Position numbers and translations under genes: made by a program
In this document: one piece after another, positions 1 through 11,204 of the stretch
Position numbering within the stretch: position 1 is the stretch's first letter
How the letters are laid out: each line of letters starts with the position of its first letter
The notes under the pieces: generated by a model
Told to the model about the DNA's origin: nothing
The model's input: the letters and a program-made list of their open reading frames with translations, nothing else
Database searches by the model: none
NCBI GenBank assembly: GCA_028023455.1
Contig: JAQFVV010012395.1
Location: 5,394,001 to 5,458,000 of the forward strand
Origin: Epiperipatus broadwayi
Taxonomy: Eukaryota; Onychophora; Udeonychophora; Euonychophora; Peripatidae
Reading direction: 5' to 3'
DNA length: 64,000 nt

Positions 1-49
1 AGACTTATGATAATAAAAAGACACTGACTCACCACTCTTGGGAAAAATT

Positions 50-905
50 TAATTAAAACTAACAATTAAAAATTATATTCTTATTTTTGTCTTAAATTTT
101 TTAATTTTCAATTCTGTTTAAAAATCAAATTACATCATTTCACATCACCTTAATTTCAGATCACAATACATAACTTTTAAATTGTTAATTACAATTAAAA
201 TCAGATTTTAATTGTCAAATTTAATTGTGTCCACCACTGTTACCTTTTAAAAATAAACTTGCGGACACTAAATGATTAATTGATTACATACTCTTTTTAT
301 AAAAAGCAAAAATAGAACGTGATTTAAAATGCAAAAACAATAACATACATAACATTTGTCTACATGTTGTTATTAAATTAGTAATAATTGAAAGGTTGCT
401 AGTCTTTCACATGCGCATAGTCCCTCAGACAGCCAATCAGATTTTAAACAGCTGTCTTAAGAACAATTAGACATTGACACTTGACAGATAACATACATAG
501 TATGTTATCTGATTTACATTATAGTCTTGTAAAATTTATTACTTGCAGACACTAAATGATTAATTGACAACATACTTTTTTTTAAAAAAATCAAAAATAG
601 AATGTGATTTAAAATGCAAAAACAACAACATACATAGTGTAGGCATCTATAACATTTGAACAGATTTACATTATAATCTTGTAAAATTTAATGTGTGTAT
701 ATAAAATGGGGAAATCCTGATTTTAAGTGAATTATGAACTTCTTTATTGTATAAAATCTATTACAGTACTATTATGAAGTGCTGAAAATATTGAAATTGT
801 TAGATGGAAGTTGAACTCCGATAATGCGTTATTAATTTAAATATGACATTAGAGCGCAAAATTTATATTATTTAAAGTAATAATGCATTATCAGAGCTCA
901 ACTTC
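50..905 (-). repeat. Relic of an interspersed repeat, shared with 52018-52440
   Basis: Read on the minus strand, this stretch matches 52018-52440 along most of its length, including a motif with TTAGTGTCCACAAG-type sequence and the AT-rich tail near 50-120. The right end (about 810-905) is an imperfect palindrome built around AACTCCGATAATG and its complement. One internal segment is present twice here (about 240-340 and 540-640), so this copy has an internal duplication. It contains no coding sequence. I infer a non-autonomous DNA element; flanking target duplications were not found. Confidence 0.6.
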
Positions 906-3168
906 TGATCTAATAATTTTTATCACATAAAAGAAAACCACATACAAAGATATTAAGAAGAAACAAGAATTGTATAACTTCAAAATCACATTAAATAAAT
1001 CCACATAAAGCAAGACCCGGGTGTAGAGGAGTGCAAGCATTAAAAAACAAATGTTCAAGATGTGTGTGAGGAGGGTATGCAAAGTGAACAATGGAACATT
1101 TTTAACATCATGTTATTTGGAGGAGGTGACCATAGTAATTCAGAATCATTAATTTTTAGTAAGTGATGTTATTTACCCTTAAAAAATTGCTATGTGATAA
1201 GAAACTTTTGATTCAGTTAGAATAGTTTCCTTTTAATAAAGATTCTAAAAAATGTTAATAGATATAAGGTTATTAACCAGAATAATCAGATAAATAAGTG
1301 TAGTCCTACACGTTTTCTGAAGGTTCCATTTTAGTTACCTACATTATTACTGAGTCTCCATCGAAGGCATAAAATTAAAATAAAAATAAAAGCCTATCTA
1401 ACAAAAATAAAACCTTTTTTTTTTTTTTACCTAATCATTGAAAAATACATTTTAAAGATTTTCAGAGGGGCAATATTACTGCATGGACCAATTAATAGTT
1501 TCTCAATATTTTTAAGAATTTTTACATTTTACATCCATTTGCAATTGTCTATAAAACAAGTTTCATGAGCAATAGACTTTTAACTAGAAGTTTTAAAATT
1601 TAACTAAGATGAACTTTCTTTTGTAATCATCACTTTCTTATTTTGTCGACAATTATCACCCTGGAAACCTGCTAAAAATTGGATTCAAAATAAACTTTAA
1701 ATTTAAGACTTTAGTTTAAAAATAAATAAATACATTGTTTTAATTAAAAATAATTTATTATGAATTGTTGCCATACATTTTTTTCTCTTAGATTTTCCAA
1801 AAGAAACATTTTTTTAAAAAACAACAAAGATAAATATTTAAGAATATTTTTTTTTTGCTTTATACATAATATTTGTTTCCATATATTCCATATAATATTT
1901 TTGGTATGGATGGTTATATTTATTAATGGTTATTAACACTTATTATTCTTATAAGCTTTAAATTTCATAAATATGTTGTTCCAGGGTAAAGAAAATTGTA
2001 TTGATATTTGATAAGTCATTTGGGATTAAAAGTAAGTCATTGATAAATTTCATTTATGTGAGTAATTTGAATAGTGGCTTTATATACTTAGCATTATTAC
2101 GGGTGTAATAGATTATTTTCTATTTGCATAAGAGATGGTGATTTCCTTTTATGACAAATATTGTGTCTGATATTTCTTATTTAGTGGGTATTTTGTTTTT
2201 ATGTAAGAGATGATAAATTCCTCTTAGGATATATTAAATGAATAGTATCTTAATATTGTAGTGATATTTATTTTACTTCTGCAACTTTATTAAATAAGCA
2301 TCACTTGAGATCTTAAATTAACTTGTTCAGAAGCTTCCTATACCTATATATTATTTTGTATAAGTTATTAGAAAAGAAAATATTTTATTTGTGAAATATA
2401 TATAGATAGCATATTCTAAATTAGTTACTTATTTAATTACTATTAATAAATTATAATATTCTTTTATATAACCCTAGTTAAGATTTTTTTCCAACTTATA
2501 GAATACATCACTGAATATTAATAGCACCATTTGTTTTTGGATTTGTTTTTATATATAGTTTAAAAGTTGTAGTAACTTCAGAATTATGATTATTACTGTT
2601 AAAAATATGAAATCATTTAAATGTCAGTAAAATGAATATGTAGTTTTTTTAATTTGGTTTTCATGTATTTTCTTTGCAAGATTCATACTTATCATTGATT
2701 TATGGTCAAACATATTAGATTCACTATAGCATTTTGATATTTACCCTGAGATAATAAATACACATAATAATATTTTCTTTTGCCTAGCCATATTAAATCA
2801 CCATTAAATAATATAACATAGTAATATAAAAAGAAAAGGATAATGTTTCCATTAAAAGAAAGATTAGAATTATTTCTTTTTTATTCTAAATAGATTTCAA
2901 GATAAATAAAATAAAGTATGCACATATGTAATAGAAGAATCTTGGATATAAATACATTTGATCTTTTATAAGTTTAGCTAGATACAATTGAGAGATTTAT
3001 TATTATTGATCTATTATTTATAGTTACAGTTTTTGCTTTGAACAGTTCATAGGGAATATTAAATATGAAAGGCCAACCTCACTCCCCATTATCTTTATAT
3101 GTATGATATAGTTTTGCCACCCAAATACATGGAATATTTGAGGAATCAGCTTTCTGTATTATTTAAAA
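906..3168. other. AT-rich non-coding stretch
   Basis: I see no gene, tRNA or clear element here. The sequence is A/T-rich with T and A runs (for example about 1415-1428 and 1848-1858). Stop codons are dense in all frames, and the only open frame of note (891-1091, minus) has no recognisable feature. Confidence 0.5.
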
Positions 3169-3181
3169 CCATTAACAATAT

Positions 3182-3286
3182 GTGTTGCATTGGTGGTCAA
3201 GAGGTCAGTGCGACTGCCTTGCACTAGCAGGCAGTAGCCCAGGTTGCGGGTTCATGTCCGGCCGATGCTATGACACTTAAAAAAAC
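3182..3286 (+). mobile_element. Short tRNA-derived SINE with target-site duplication
   Basis: An A-box-like TGGTCAAGAGGT (3194-3205) and a B-box-like GCGGGTTCATGTCC (from about 3246) are spaced as in a tRNA promoter, followed by CGATGCTATGACA and a short A run. The 13-bp direct repeat CCATTAACAATAT flanks it at 3169-3181 and 3287-3299, which is what LINE-mediated insertion produces. Two more copies with the same 3' end lie at about 32931-33018 and 62475-62584. Transcription would be by RNA polymerase III; mobilisation would need a LINE in trans. Confidence 0.8.
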
Positions 3287-3356
3287 CCATTAACAATATA
3301 TTGTGTGTTTTGGGTTAAACCATATATTATTTGTATGGAATTTCCACCATTTTGTC

Positions 3357-3473
3357 AAAATAACACCTATCATTGTCAAGATCATTTTTTTAAAGAATAA
3401 TCATTACATCTCAAATAGTTCTCAGTTAGCATATTTTTTTTAACCTGATCTTGACAATGAGGGATGTTATTTT
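3357..3473. mobile_element. 117-bp hairpin MITE
   Basis: Left arm 3357-3384 and right arm 3446-3473 are nearly perfect inverted repeats (AAAATAACA and TTGTCAAGATCA are shared), separated by about 60 bp of A/T-rich loop. There is no coding capacity. The form is that of a miniature inverted-repeat element; the superfamily cannot be told because the target duplication is not clear. Confidence 0.6.
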
Positions 3474-3516
3474 CTACAAACTACTGAAAATTAATACAAC
3501 ATAATACATGGATTGT

Positions 3517-3549
<33 letters not shown>

Positions 3550-5599
3550 ATATATATTAAATATATATATAATTAAATTAGATGGAAGAAAACTAACCCC
3601 CACACATGCACTATACATAAGCAGTTCTTTTATGTCAATAATTGTTTTAAATGCATGAACAGTTACACAAACTTACAAAGGTTACCCAAATTCAATGGAA
3701 TCTTTATTTAATGGGTTGGCCTACTATAGATCATTTCTAGCAAATTGTGCCTATTATGATGATTTGACTCAGTCTTCAAACTGTCACTATGGAGAGAAGT
3801 CTTGGTACCATGTAATAATGTTTATAGGAGTGTTTCACTTCTTCATAAATTTTCATAATGGCTGAAAAGTTGGAAAAAATGAAAATGTGTTTTCTGTTAT
3901 GAAAAATGGTAGGGGAAGAAGTTATAGTGCTTAAAACAGTTTGTCAGCCATGTGCTCTAAGAAAATACTAAGTTTACAAATGTTAATGGATGTGTTCAAT
4001 TTAGCAAATTGCAAAAAAACATGGCAAGGGAATTCAAATGCCAAGATACTGCTGATTTTTTTTTAATTTAAATGACATTGTTCACTCACAATTCATTTAT
4101 AACAATCAGCATTTTTCTTACAATTTCTAAAATATTTGTGTGTTGTGGTGAGATAAAAATGTCTCAAGTTGTAGTAAAGTGAGGAGTAGTAGATTCACCA
4201 CAACAGGGTGGCAGTCCACAAAGCCTTGAATAAAAAACAAGTTTTAAACAAAAACAGCATTACTTTGCTTGTTCATCCACAACATTTGCCTGCTCTCATT
4301 CTGTGTGACTTCCTTTTATCCACCACCCCCTCAAAAAAAGAATAAGGTCAATAAAGAAAAACATTTTGCACATGTAAAAGATGATAAGAAAACAAATGAT
4401 GGAGGCATTAAAAGGCAACACTTTGCAAGAGTTTCAAGATTACTTTGCATTACATCAAATGGAAAGTACAATGAAAAAAATTCTATTTGTAGCATCTAAA
4501 AATAAATACACATTTTTATTACAATGTTTCAAGTTTTTGGTGCCCTCTTGTAAAGCTTATTCTTAAATAAGTCAGCATTCATTGATGGGGATGGAATTAG
4601 AATTGATATTAGTATGAACTAGTTTTTTTTTAATGAGCATATTATTTGTAATGGTTCAGATTATACATTCCCAAAAAAAAAAATCATCTTATTTTTAACA
4701 TGAACCACTTTACTTTATATTGATAAAACTATTAATAATATAGTATTCTTTACATTTATAAAATGAAATGGAAAAAAGTTAACCTTGATGCTTATACTAT
4801 AAGCAGACTGTAACCATTTGTAAATAAATGTTTTAAAAGCAAGTGATCACTTGTGCTTTTAAATCAATCATTGTTAGAGGGGCTTTGTTTATTTATATCA
4901 CAATTGTTAATGTTAAATTCTTTCCATCTAATTTATATATTTAAAAATTCTATATTATATATCAGCAGATAGGCCATAAATATGATGTTAAAAGTATACA
5001 TAGTACAATAAAAATTAAATATTAAAAATTAACTATTGTTCAACTCTATTCTACCAATTAAAAGTAAAGTAGAAAATCATGTTACACTACCATACTAGCC
5101 AAAACAACAAAATTTTACTAAAATGTTTACCTAGCCATGGTTTCATCTTTATTAAAAACATATATTTAAACTCTGTATGAGTATTATTATATATTAATAT
5201 TTAGGTTGGCAGAGTATGGAAACATTATATCTATATTACCCCAAATTCAGAATTTAACCACTTGAGAAATCTGCTTGTAGTAATGAAACCATTGGTAGTG
5301 TTTTAGAGTTTATTTTCTGGGCTAGTCTGGTTGAGTTCTGAATATGGTGTAATTTTGATTATATATGTATGGGTGTGATATAAATTTTAGTAAATAGAGA
5401 TTTTGCTTTTGATACTTGTTAAAAATTTGCTATCACAATTTTGATAAGTTAGCAACCCAAAGAAAACTGGCTGGGTAATGCTAACAACCATAGTATACTG
5501 TCAGCAGTATGATTCAGTCATAGATTTATTCTGTATTATTTCATTTTTAACTAATCGTAAAAACAGACCTTCTATTTACTAAAATATATTATATATATA
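3474..5599. other. AT-rich non-coding stretch with (TA)n
   Basis: It holds a (TA)n microsatellite at about 3517-3545 and T or A runs. Two short overlapping open frames around 4269-4566 have no homology that I can recognise and look fortuitous. No element boundary was seen. Confidence 0.5.
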
Positions 5600-5799
5600 T
5601 TGATAGAAAGATTTTCATGGGTTGCATATATAAAAGACATATTTTGCAGTTTCTTCCATGTTAAAAAATTTAAAATATAGATATACTGACATTTTGACTT
5701 GATAACACAAGTCACCCAGTGGATGACTTGTGTTATCAAGTCGAAATGTCGGTATATCCATATTTAAAATTTTTTAACACGGATGAACCCACAAAATGT

Positions 5800-5802
<3 letters not shown>
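5600..5802. repeat. Long palindrome of a Penelope-type repeat
   Basis: Arms of about 80 nt (5630-5713 and 5724-5802) are inverted copies separated by the short loop around CCCAGTGGA. The unit reads CCAGTGGATGACTTG, then a 6-bp stem GACTTG/CAAGTC, then CGAAA and GGTATATC. A single-orientation copy lies at 58370-58500, whose continuation matches the outer left side here at 5600-5640. A GATGA-stem-CGAAA layout is typical of hammerhead-like motifs in Penelope-like elements, but the invariant CUGAUGA box is not exact. The family assignment is an inference, supported by the Penelope-type endonuclease fragment at 54945-55241. Confidence 0.55.
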
Positions 5803-5833
<31 letters not shown>

Positions 5834-6338
5834 AACCGGACCCCCATACAACCCTTTTATTACGTTAGTTGTAACAATTTTCTGATGAGCATGCTGTAGG
5901 AAGGAACTATCAATTGACATTCTTAATGCAGATGTTAATGCCTCCTACAACAATATTTCCTGCTCATCAGAGGATGTAGTACCATAGAGACTGGAAACAT
6001 CTAAACATTTCTATGCTTGGTTTCCCAAAAAGCGCCATTAGAGTTTCGTCTCACTACAACCTGATTTGGTAAGGTCTAGTTATGTCAGACGTAGCTCAGA
6101 TAGCATGAGATTCTCATGAACCAGTGCTATAACTGATGAGTTATGCAATGAAACAAAACAGAATTGGACAACTGGATAACCAATTTAATTTTTAGTAACA
6201 AAAAAAAAATTTATTAAATAACAATTAATTTGCAATTTCTAACGAAATTCATTTCTATCCACATGATAACACATTTTCATTTTACTTATGAAAGAGCTAG
6301 AAGCAGTTCTTTTTTTTTTATCAATAGTTCATTTACAA

Positions 6339-7365
6339 ATTCATTTATGAGAGAACGTTTGGAAAAAGTCTAATTCAACAATAGTTCATTTTTGAATTCC
6401 TTTATGAGAAGAAGCTTGGAAATATTCTAATTCAACAATAATTCATTTTGAATTCATTTATGAGAAGAAGCTTGGAAATATTCTAATTCAACAATAGTTC
6501 ATTTTGAATTCATTTATGAGAAGAAGCTTGGAAATATTCTAATTCAATAATAGTTCACTTTTGAATTCCTTTATGAGAAGAAGCTTGGAAATATTCTGAT
6601 TCAACAATAGTTCATTTTGAATTCATTTATGAGAAGAAGCTTGGGAATATTCTGATTCAACAATAGTTCATTTTGAATTCATTTATGAGAAGAAGCTTGG
6701 AAATATTCTAATTCAACAATAGTTCATTTTTAATTCATTTATGAGAAGAAGCTTAAAAATATTCTAATTCAACAATAGTTCATTTTGAATCCATTTATGA
6801 GAAGAAGCTTGGGAATATTCTAATTCAACAATAGTTCATTTTTAATTCATTTATGAGAAGAAGGTTGAGAATATTCTGATTCAACAATAGTTCATTTGGA
6901 TTCATTTATGAGAAGAAGCTTGGAAATATTCTAATTCAACAATAGTTCATTTTTAATTCATTTATGAGAGAACGTTTGGAAACAGTCTAATTCAACAATA
7001 GTTCATTTTTGAATTCCTTTATGAGAAGAAGCTTGGAAATATTCTGATTCAACAATAGTTCATTTTGAATTCATTTATGAGAAGAAGCTTGGGAATATTC
7101 TGATTCAACAATAGTTCATTTTGAATTCATTTATGAGAAGAAGCTTGGAAATATTCTAATTCAACAATAGTTCATTTTTAATTCATTTATGAGAAGAAGC
7201 TTGAGAATATTCTGATTCAACAATAGTTCATTTGGATTCATTTATGAGAAGAAGCTTGAAAATATTCTAATTCAACAATAGTTCATTTTTAATGCATTTA
7301 TGAGAAGAAGCTTGAGAATATTCTGATTCAACAATAGTTCATTTGGATTCATTTATGAGAAGAAC
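6339..7365. repeat. Tandem array, about 57-bp unit (about 18 copies)
   Basis: The repeat core is AATAGTTCATTTTGAATTC followed by ATTTATGAGAAGAAGCTTGG and AATATTCTAATTCAAC. Spacing measured between successive GAAGCTTGGA motifs is 56, 56 and 57 bp. Units vary by small indels and substitutions, and a few carry GAGAACGTTTGG in place of the GAAGCTTGG box. The matching array in the other LTR (11390-12070) has fewer units. Confidence 0.9.
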
Positions 7366-7454
7366 CCTAGAAGCAGTCAAGCATTTATGGTTTATACAAT
7401 AATTCATTTTTTATGAATTATTATTGATTGGTAAACATTTAAACTCAGCAATTC

Positions 7455-7935
7455 TTGGTATGTGGAGCATTTATCATTTAATAATTGAAGCATTTATAAT
7501 TTAGTCAAATATAAAAGTATATTCATACACATAAACTCTATTTGGCTTGTGGAGCATTTATCATTTAGTAATTGCAGCATTTATAATTTAGTCAAATATA
7601 GGAGTATATTCATACACATAAACTCTGTTTGGCTTATGGAGCATTTATCATTTAGTAATTGCAGCATTTATAATTTAGTCAAATATAAGAGTATATTCAT
7701 AAACATAAACTCTGTTTGGCTTATGGAGCATTTATCATTTAGTAATTGAAGCATTTATAATTTAGTCAAATATAAAATTATATTCATACACAGAAACTCT
7801 ATTTGGCTTGTGGAGCATTTATCATTTAGTAATTGCAGCATTTATAATTTAGTCAAATATAGGAGTATATTCATACACATAAACTCTGTTTGGCTTATGG
7901 AGCATTTATCATTTAGTAATTGCAGCATTTCTAAT
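7455..7935. repeat. Tandem array, 87-bp unit (about 5.5 copies)
   Basis: The unit begins GGAGCATTTATCATTTAGTA and includes AATTTAGTCAAATATA and CATACACATAAACTCT. It is exactly 87 bp, a multiple of three, so open frames run through it on both strands without meaning. It follows the 57-bp array directly. The copy at 12155-13240 is more than twice as long. Confidence 0.9.
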
Positions 7936-7974
7936 CCATATAGTAAATACGTTCAAATATTTTTATAAATAAAT

Positions 7975-8310
7975 TTGCGTACAATTATTTCATAACTTCA
8001 CTTTATAACGTATGATAAAAATGTTTTAATATTTTACAAAACAAATTCTATGTAATTATTTCATAACTTCACTTTATAACGTATGATAAAGATGTTTTAA
8101 TATTTTATAAAATAAATTCTATGTAATTATTTCATAACTTCACTTTATAACGTATGATAAAGATGTTTTAATATTTTACAAAACAAATTCTATGTAATTA
8201 TTTCATAACTTCACTTTATAACGTATGATAAAGATGTTTTAATATTTTATAAAACAAATTCTATGTAATTATTTCATAACTTCACTTTATAACGTATGAT
8301 AAAGATGTCT
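7975..8310. repeat. Tandem array, 71-bp unit (about 5 copies)
   Basis: The unit is marked by TGTAATTATTTCATAACTTC and TATGATAAAGATG. Starts at 8051, 8122 and 8193 give a strict 71-bp period. It is the third array in the LTR and leads into the conserved non-repetitive tail. Confidence 0.9.
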
Positions 8311-8886
8311 AAACATTCTTATAACATAATTACCTTCCAGTTTTGCCATCCAGTTTACTCAAAAAAAGGCGGGTTATTTCATTTATGGAGAGTCATGGCA
8401 CAGCGTGGAGAGAGTGGAGCTGCTAATTTACCCCATTGTTATTATAATTCTTCTAGTAAAGCTTTCTTTTTCCATCTTCATGTTTTGTTAAAGCTATATT
8501 TTAATGTGACAAAAGAATTAAGTAATACACTTTTTTTTAAAACAAAAAATTTAATATGTTCTGCCTCTCTGTGTAAGACGAGAGAAAAAAAAAGTTCTTT
8601 TCTTCCGACGACGTGTCTAATTTGAATAATGCCTCAGTTTAACTCAAGTATCTTTTTTTTTTTTAATGATTGGATAATTAATTTCTTTTTTTTTATTGAG
8701 ACAGATAAAAAAAAAAATAAGATGATATAATATTTTATTCAAATCCATTAATCACAAAATTAAAATATGATTTTTTTTTAAATCACAGCTTTATTGCGTT
8801 CCCAATTAGACTGAATCACGCTAGATATTTTTGAATGGGGGGGGGATCTTATAAATATTTATATGAGGAACAGCATATCTGTTTCA

Positions 8887-9482
8887 TTACCCCTCACCAA
8901 ATTTTGGGATGAAATCGCCTGGAAGTACGATTTCATTCCATATACTATTCACATTATTTCTCAGTACTGCCTGGTTTTAGATATGCTGATGAATGGGTAA
9001 GATGAGCTGGAAAAGTGAATACATGAACTATAGCCTCCAATGCTGGGACAAATAGATGGCCAAACACAAACTACCAGTACACACCGCCTCATGACATCAC
9101 GAGAAAATATCTCATTTTTAAGCACTACCTCTCTTGTACCTAGAAGCATCATCCAACCAAGAATAGGAGCCAGAGAAAAAAAACAATTTGGCACTCAGCC
9201 AACCCTGCTCAGCTTCGGTGAGTCTTAGGGGCTATCATTTGGCCTATCCATGAGACCAAGGCCTATACATGAGACCTATATATATGCACTGCTGGACTAC
9301 TCTTGGAGCACAACATCCAGGTCTGGATAGTGCCGAGCATATACTTCGGAGCATCATGACACAATGCATCCAAGCAGCTCCGCTCAATCATCCACCATCT
9401 CAACATGAAAAACACAAGTTCATGCATCACTACATCACACCCACAAACCCTTTTCCATCAGCTATCTCTATTTTCTTCTGAA
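8887..9482 (-). other. Interior 3' region of the LTR element
   Basis: This lies between the Gag-derived reading frames and the 3' LTR on the minus strand. The first bases next to the LTR form a purine-rich tract on the minus strand (GGTGAGGGGTAA), a plausible polypurine primer for plus-strand synthesis. The remainder is less A/T-rich than its surroundings and has short open frames on both strands (8961-9194 minus; 9040-9228 and 9269-9481 plus) that I do not recognise. No retroviral enzyme motif is visible. Confidence 0.5.
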
Positions 9483-9909
9483 TCATAACTGCAACCTGGT
9501 TTTGGGAGACTGAGGATCATGATCAGTTCTCCTATAGTCCTCTTTTATATTATGAGGTGACATACTTCTGGATTGTCTCTTTGTTGAAAATTTATCATGT
9601 TTAACATTACTGTGGTGTCTTGTTTCTTCACTTCTATATTTTCTTTGGAGATCCTTGTTACTGTTTGATCTTTTAATTATATGCGTCCAATATGGACCAT
9701 GATCACCATCTTTAATTTTTCTCCTGTTCCTCTTCCATGGTGGTATTTCATTTTTACATAAGTTCCTTTTTAAATGGTTCTTCTGCTATAGTAGTTATTT
9801 TTTTGGTATTTGTAAAGGTTTCTTGTTGCTTAATTTCTTTCACACTGATAAATCCCGAGTTTTCAGATTCCTTTTTGGTGTCTTTTCCTGCGTAAGTAAC
9901 TATATTTTT
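9483..9909 (-). pseudogene. Frame-shifted continuation downstream of the Gag-like ORF
   Basis: Just past the gag stop, another minus-strand frame is open to a stop at 9754-9756 and reads as a lysine/glutamate/threonine-rich peptide (it includes YAGKDTKKES). A further frame then stays open from about 9750 to a stop at 9483-9485, rich in basic and polar residues (for example PPWKRNRRKIKDGDHGPYW). Together they suggest that one longer reading frame was broken by two shifts. I do not recognise a domain; a basic nucleic-acid-binding tail is possible but unproven. Confidence 0.4.
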
Positions 9910-10849
9910 AATAACTGTTTTTATATATATTTTTTGTACTCAATTTTTGATTTGAGTTTATTAAGCTTTTGTTTATAATTTTTATATATGGCTGAGGACT
10001 AACACACTTTTCTTTCCATTTTATGGTTTCTTTCTCTATCTCTGTTACTATTTCATAGCATATATCAGACAATTTTTCTGAAACATTTTCTTCTATATTG
10101 GACAGGTCCTTAGTTATATGAGAATTAAGTTTTTGATTATGTTCATTTTCATGTTTTTCATCTTCTTGAAGATCAGAAGATTTTAATTTTGCTTTATTAG
10201 ATTTATTTTCATCCATTTGAAACTCTTTTACTGAGTTTGATACAATTTCATTCTTAGCTTCTGTATATACTGTTTCTTTATTTTCAATTTTAGAGGTATA
10301 TTCCACAATCAGAAATTTTCCTGAAGGTAGACTGACAATTTGAAGATCACCCTTTGTAATTTCAATTTCTTCCTTTTTAACAATCTCAAATTTTGCTTCA
10401 TCATTAATAGGATATTCAATTTGTGATTCCTTTAAAATATCTTTGGTTGGAAATTCCAAAGTTTCCTCCTCATCCAATTTTTTAAACTGAATTATTTCCT
10501 TTATCAACTGGTTGAACTTTTCATTTTGATTTTCCACTGCATCCATAATTTGTTTTTCTATTCTTTGGTTTGCTTCTATTGCTTGCTTGTTATCTTCTTC
10601 TCTTTGCTTATCTCTTTTTTGGTTATCTTCTTTTCTTTGCTTATCTCTTTTTTGGTTATCTTCTTCTCTTTGCTTATCTCTTTTCTTTTGGTCTGCTTTT
10701 ATAATTTCCAATAACTGGGTTAATGCAGACGTCTCCCCTGTTTTCTCTGATTCCTCATCTGCTTTAGCTTCTTGTTTATCTTCTTTCTCAGGAGGATCCT
10801 CTATGCTTTCTGTATTCATCATTTTTTTTGTTTTTGATCTGGTTTTCAT
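9908..10849 (-). CDS. Gag-like coiled-coil protein of the LTR element
   Basis: A 313-residue open frame; the first true ATG is at 10847-10849 (an upstream TTG codon is not needed). The N terminus is MKTRSKTKK, like the basic start of many Gypsy-type Gag proteins. Residues about 12-45 are acidic and low-complexity. Residues about 56-89 hold three 11-residue repeats of KRDKQREEDNQ type, continuing into a heptad-like stretch to about 125, consistent with a coiled coil for assembly. The C-terminal half is charged (Lys/Glu/Asn-rich) with no CCHC knuckle seen. It lies about 340 bp inside the primer-binding site, where gag is expected. The structural role is inferred from position and composition; I see no enzymatic motif. 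It ends in a frame break, so the native protein may have been longer. Confidence 0.6.
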   Translation of the reverse strand: MKTRSKTKKMMNTESIEDPPEKEDKQEAKADEESEKTGETSALTQLLEIIKADQKKRDKQREEDNQKRDKQRKEDNQKRDKQREEDNKQAIEANQRIEKQIMDAVENQNEKFNQLIKEIIQFKKLDEEETLEFPTKDILKESQIEYPINDEAKFEIVKKEEIEITKGDLQIVSLPSGKFLIVEYTSKIENKETVYTEAKNEIVSNSVKEFQMDENKSNKAKLKSSDLQEDEKHENEHNQKLNSHITKDLSNIEENVSEKLSDICYEIVTEIEKETIKWKEKCVSPQPYIKIINKSLINSNQKLSTKNIYKNSY

Positions 10850-11106
10850 CAATATTTTATTCTAGTTTAGTGGTATTTTTTTTATTTCAACTTTAATAAG
10901 CTTCTCACTCCATCCACACCATGACTTTCCTCCATCTTCTTTGAAATGCCTGTTTCATTCTTTATGCCATTCATTATTGTGTTGTTTTTCTTTTAAACTT
11001 TTATTTTTCCATCCTTCCTGAACAAATTACATCACTACATCATATGCACTGTTCATATCACAGAATCGTGATCTGCTTATGCCTATGAGTAGGCTAGCTA
11101 GATCGG

Positions 11107-11204
11107 ACCTCACAGTAGGGTGGCAAATTAACCGGCCTATGAGGCCTCACAGTAAGGCGCCAAATGAGTAGGCTAGCCAGATAAGGCCTCACAGTAAGGC
11201 ACCA
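11107..11204 (-). promoter_or_regulatory. Primer-binding site and two degenerate repeats of it
   Basis: On the minus strand, 11204-11187 reads TGGTGCCTTACTGTGAGG, starting with the TGG that pairs with the CCA end of a tRNA, 2 nt after the LTR end. Two similar blocks follow inward: TGGCGCCTTACTGTGAGG (about 11161-11144) and a more diverged TGCCACCCTACTGTGAGG (about 11124-11107), with related spacers containing GCCTACTCAT. This looks like a local duplication of the priming region. The tRNA identity was not determined. Confidence 0.55.

Larger units (their letters stand above)
5831..8886 (-). repeat. 3' LTR of the satellite-bearing element
   Basis: It is collinear with 11207-14122 from about 6209 to the end, at high identity outside the arrays. 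The first about 370 bp (5831-6208) differ from the other LTR after the shared TGTAACCGG. They contain an imperfect inverted repeat (about 5885-5965) and a tRNA-like stretch with GTAGCTCAGATAG (about 6090-6128), perhaps an inserted SINE. Next come three tandem arrays and a shared about 580-bp tail (8310-8886) with poly-A/T tracts and a G run. No coding sequence is credible; the open frame at 7549-7749 is an artefact of the 87-bp repeat. Confidence 0.75.

Noticed and set aside
5885-5965. Another hammerhead candidate at CTGATGAGCATGC
   Set aside because: The CUGAUGA box is present, but no GAAA box or closing stem follows at the right distance; the imperfect inverted repeat explains the sequence.
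6339-8310. CRISPR-like regular repeats
   Set aside because: Units are contiguous with no unique spacers, in a eukaryotic context within an LTR; they are satellite arrays.
10526-10865. Plus-strand frames opposite the Gag-like ORF
   Set aside because: Leucine/serine/phenylalanine-rich antisense shadows of the charged repeats in the minus-strand ORF.
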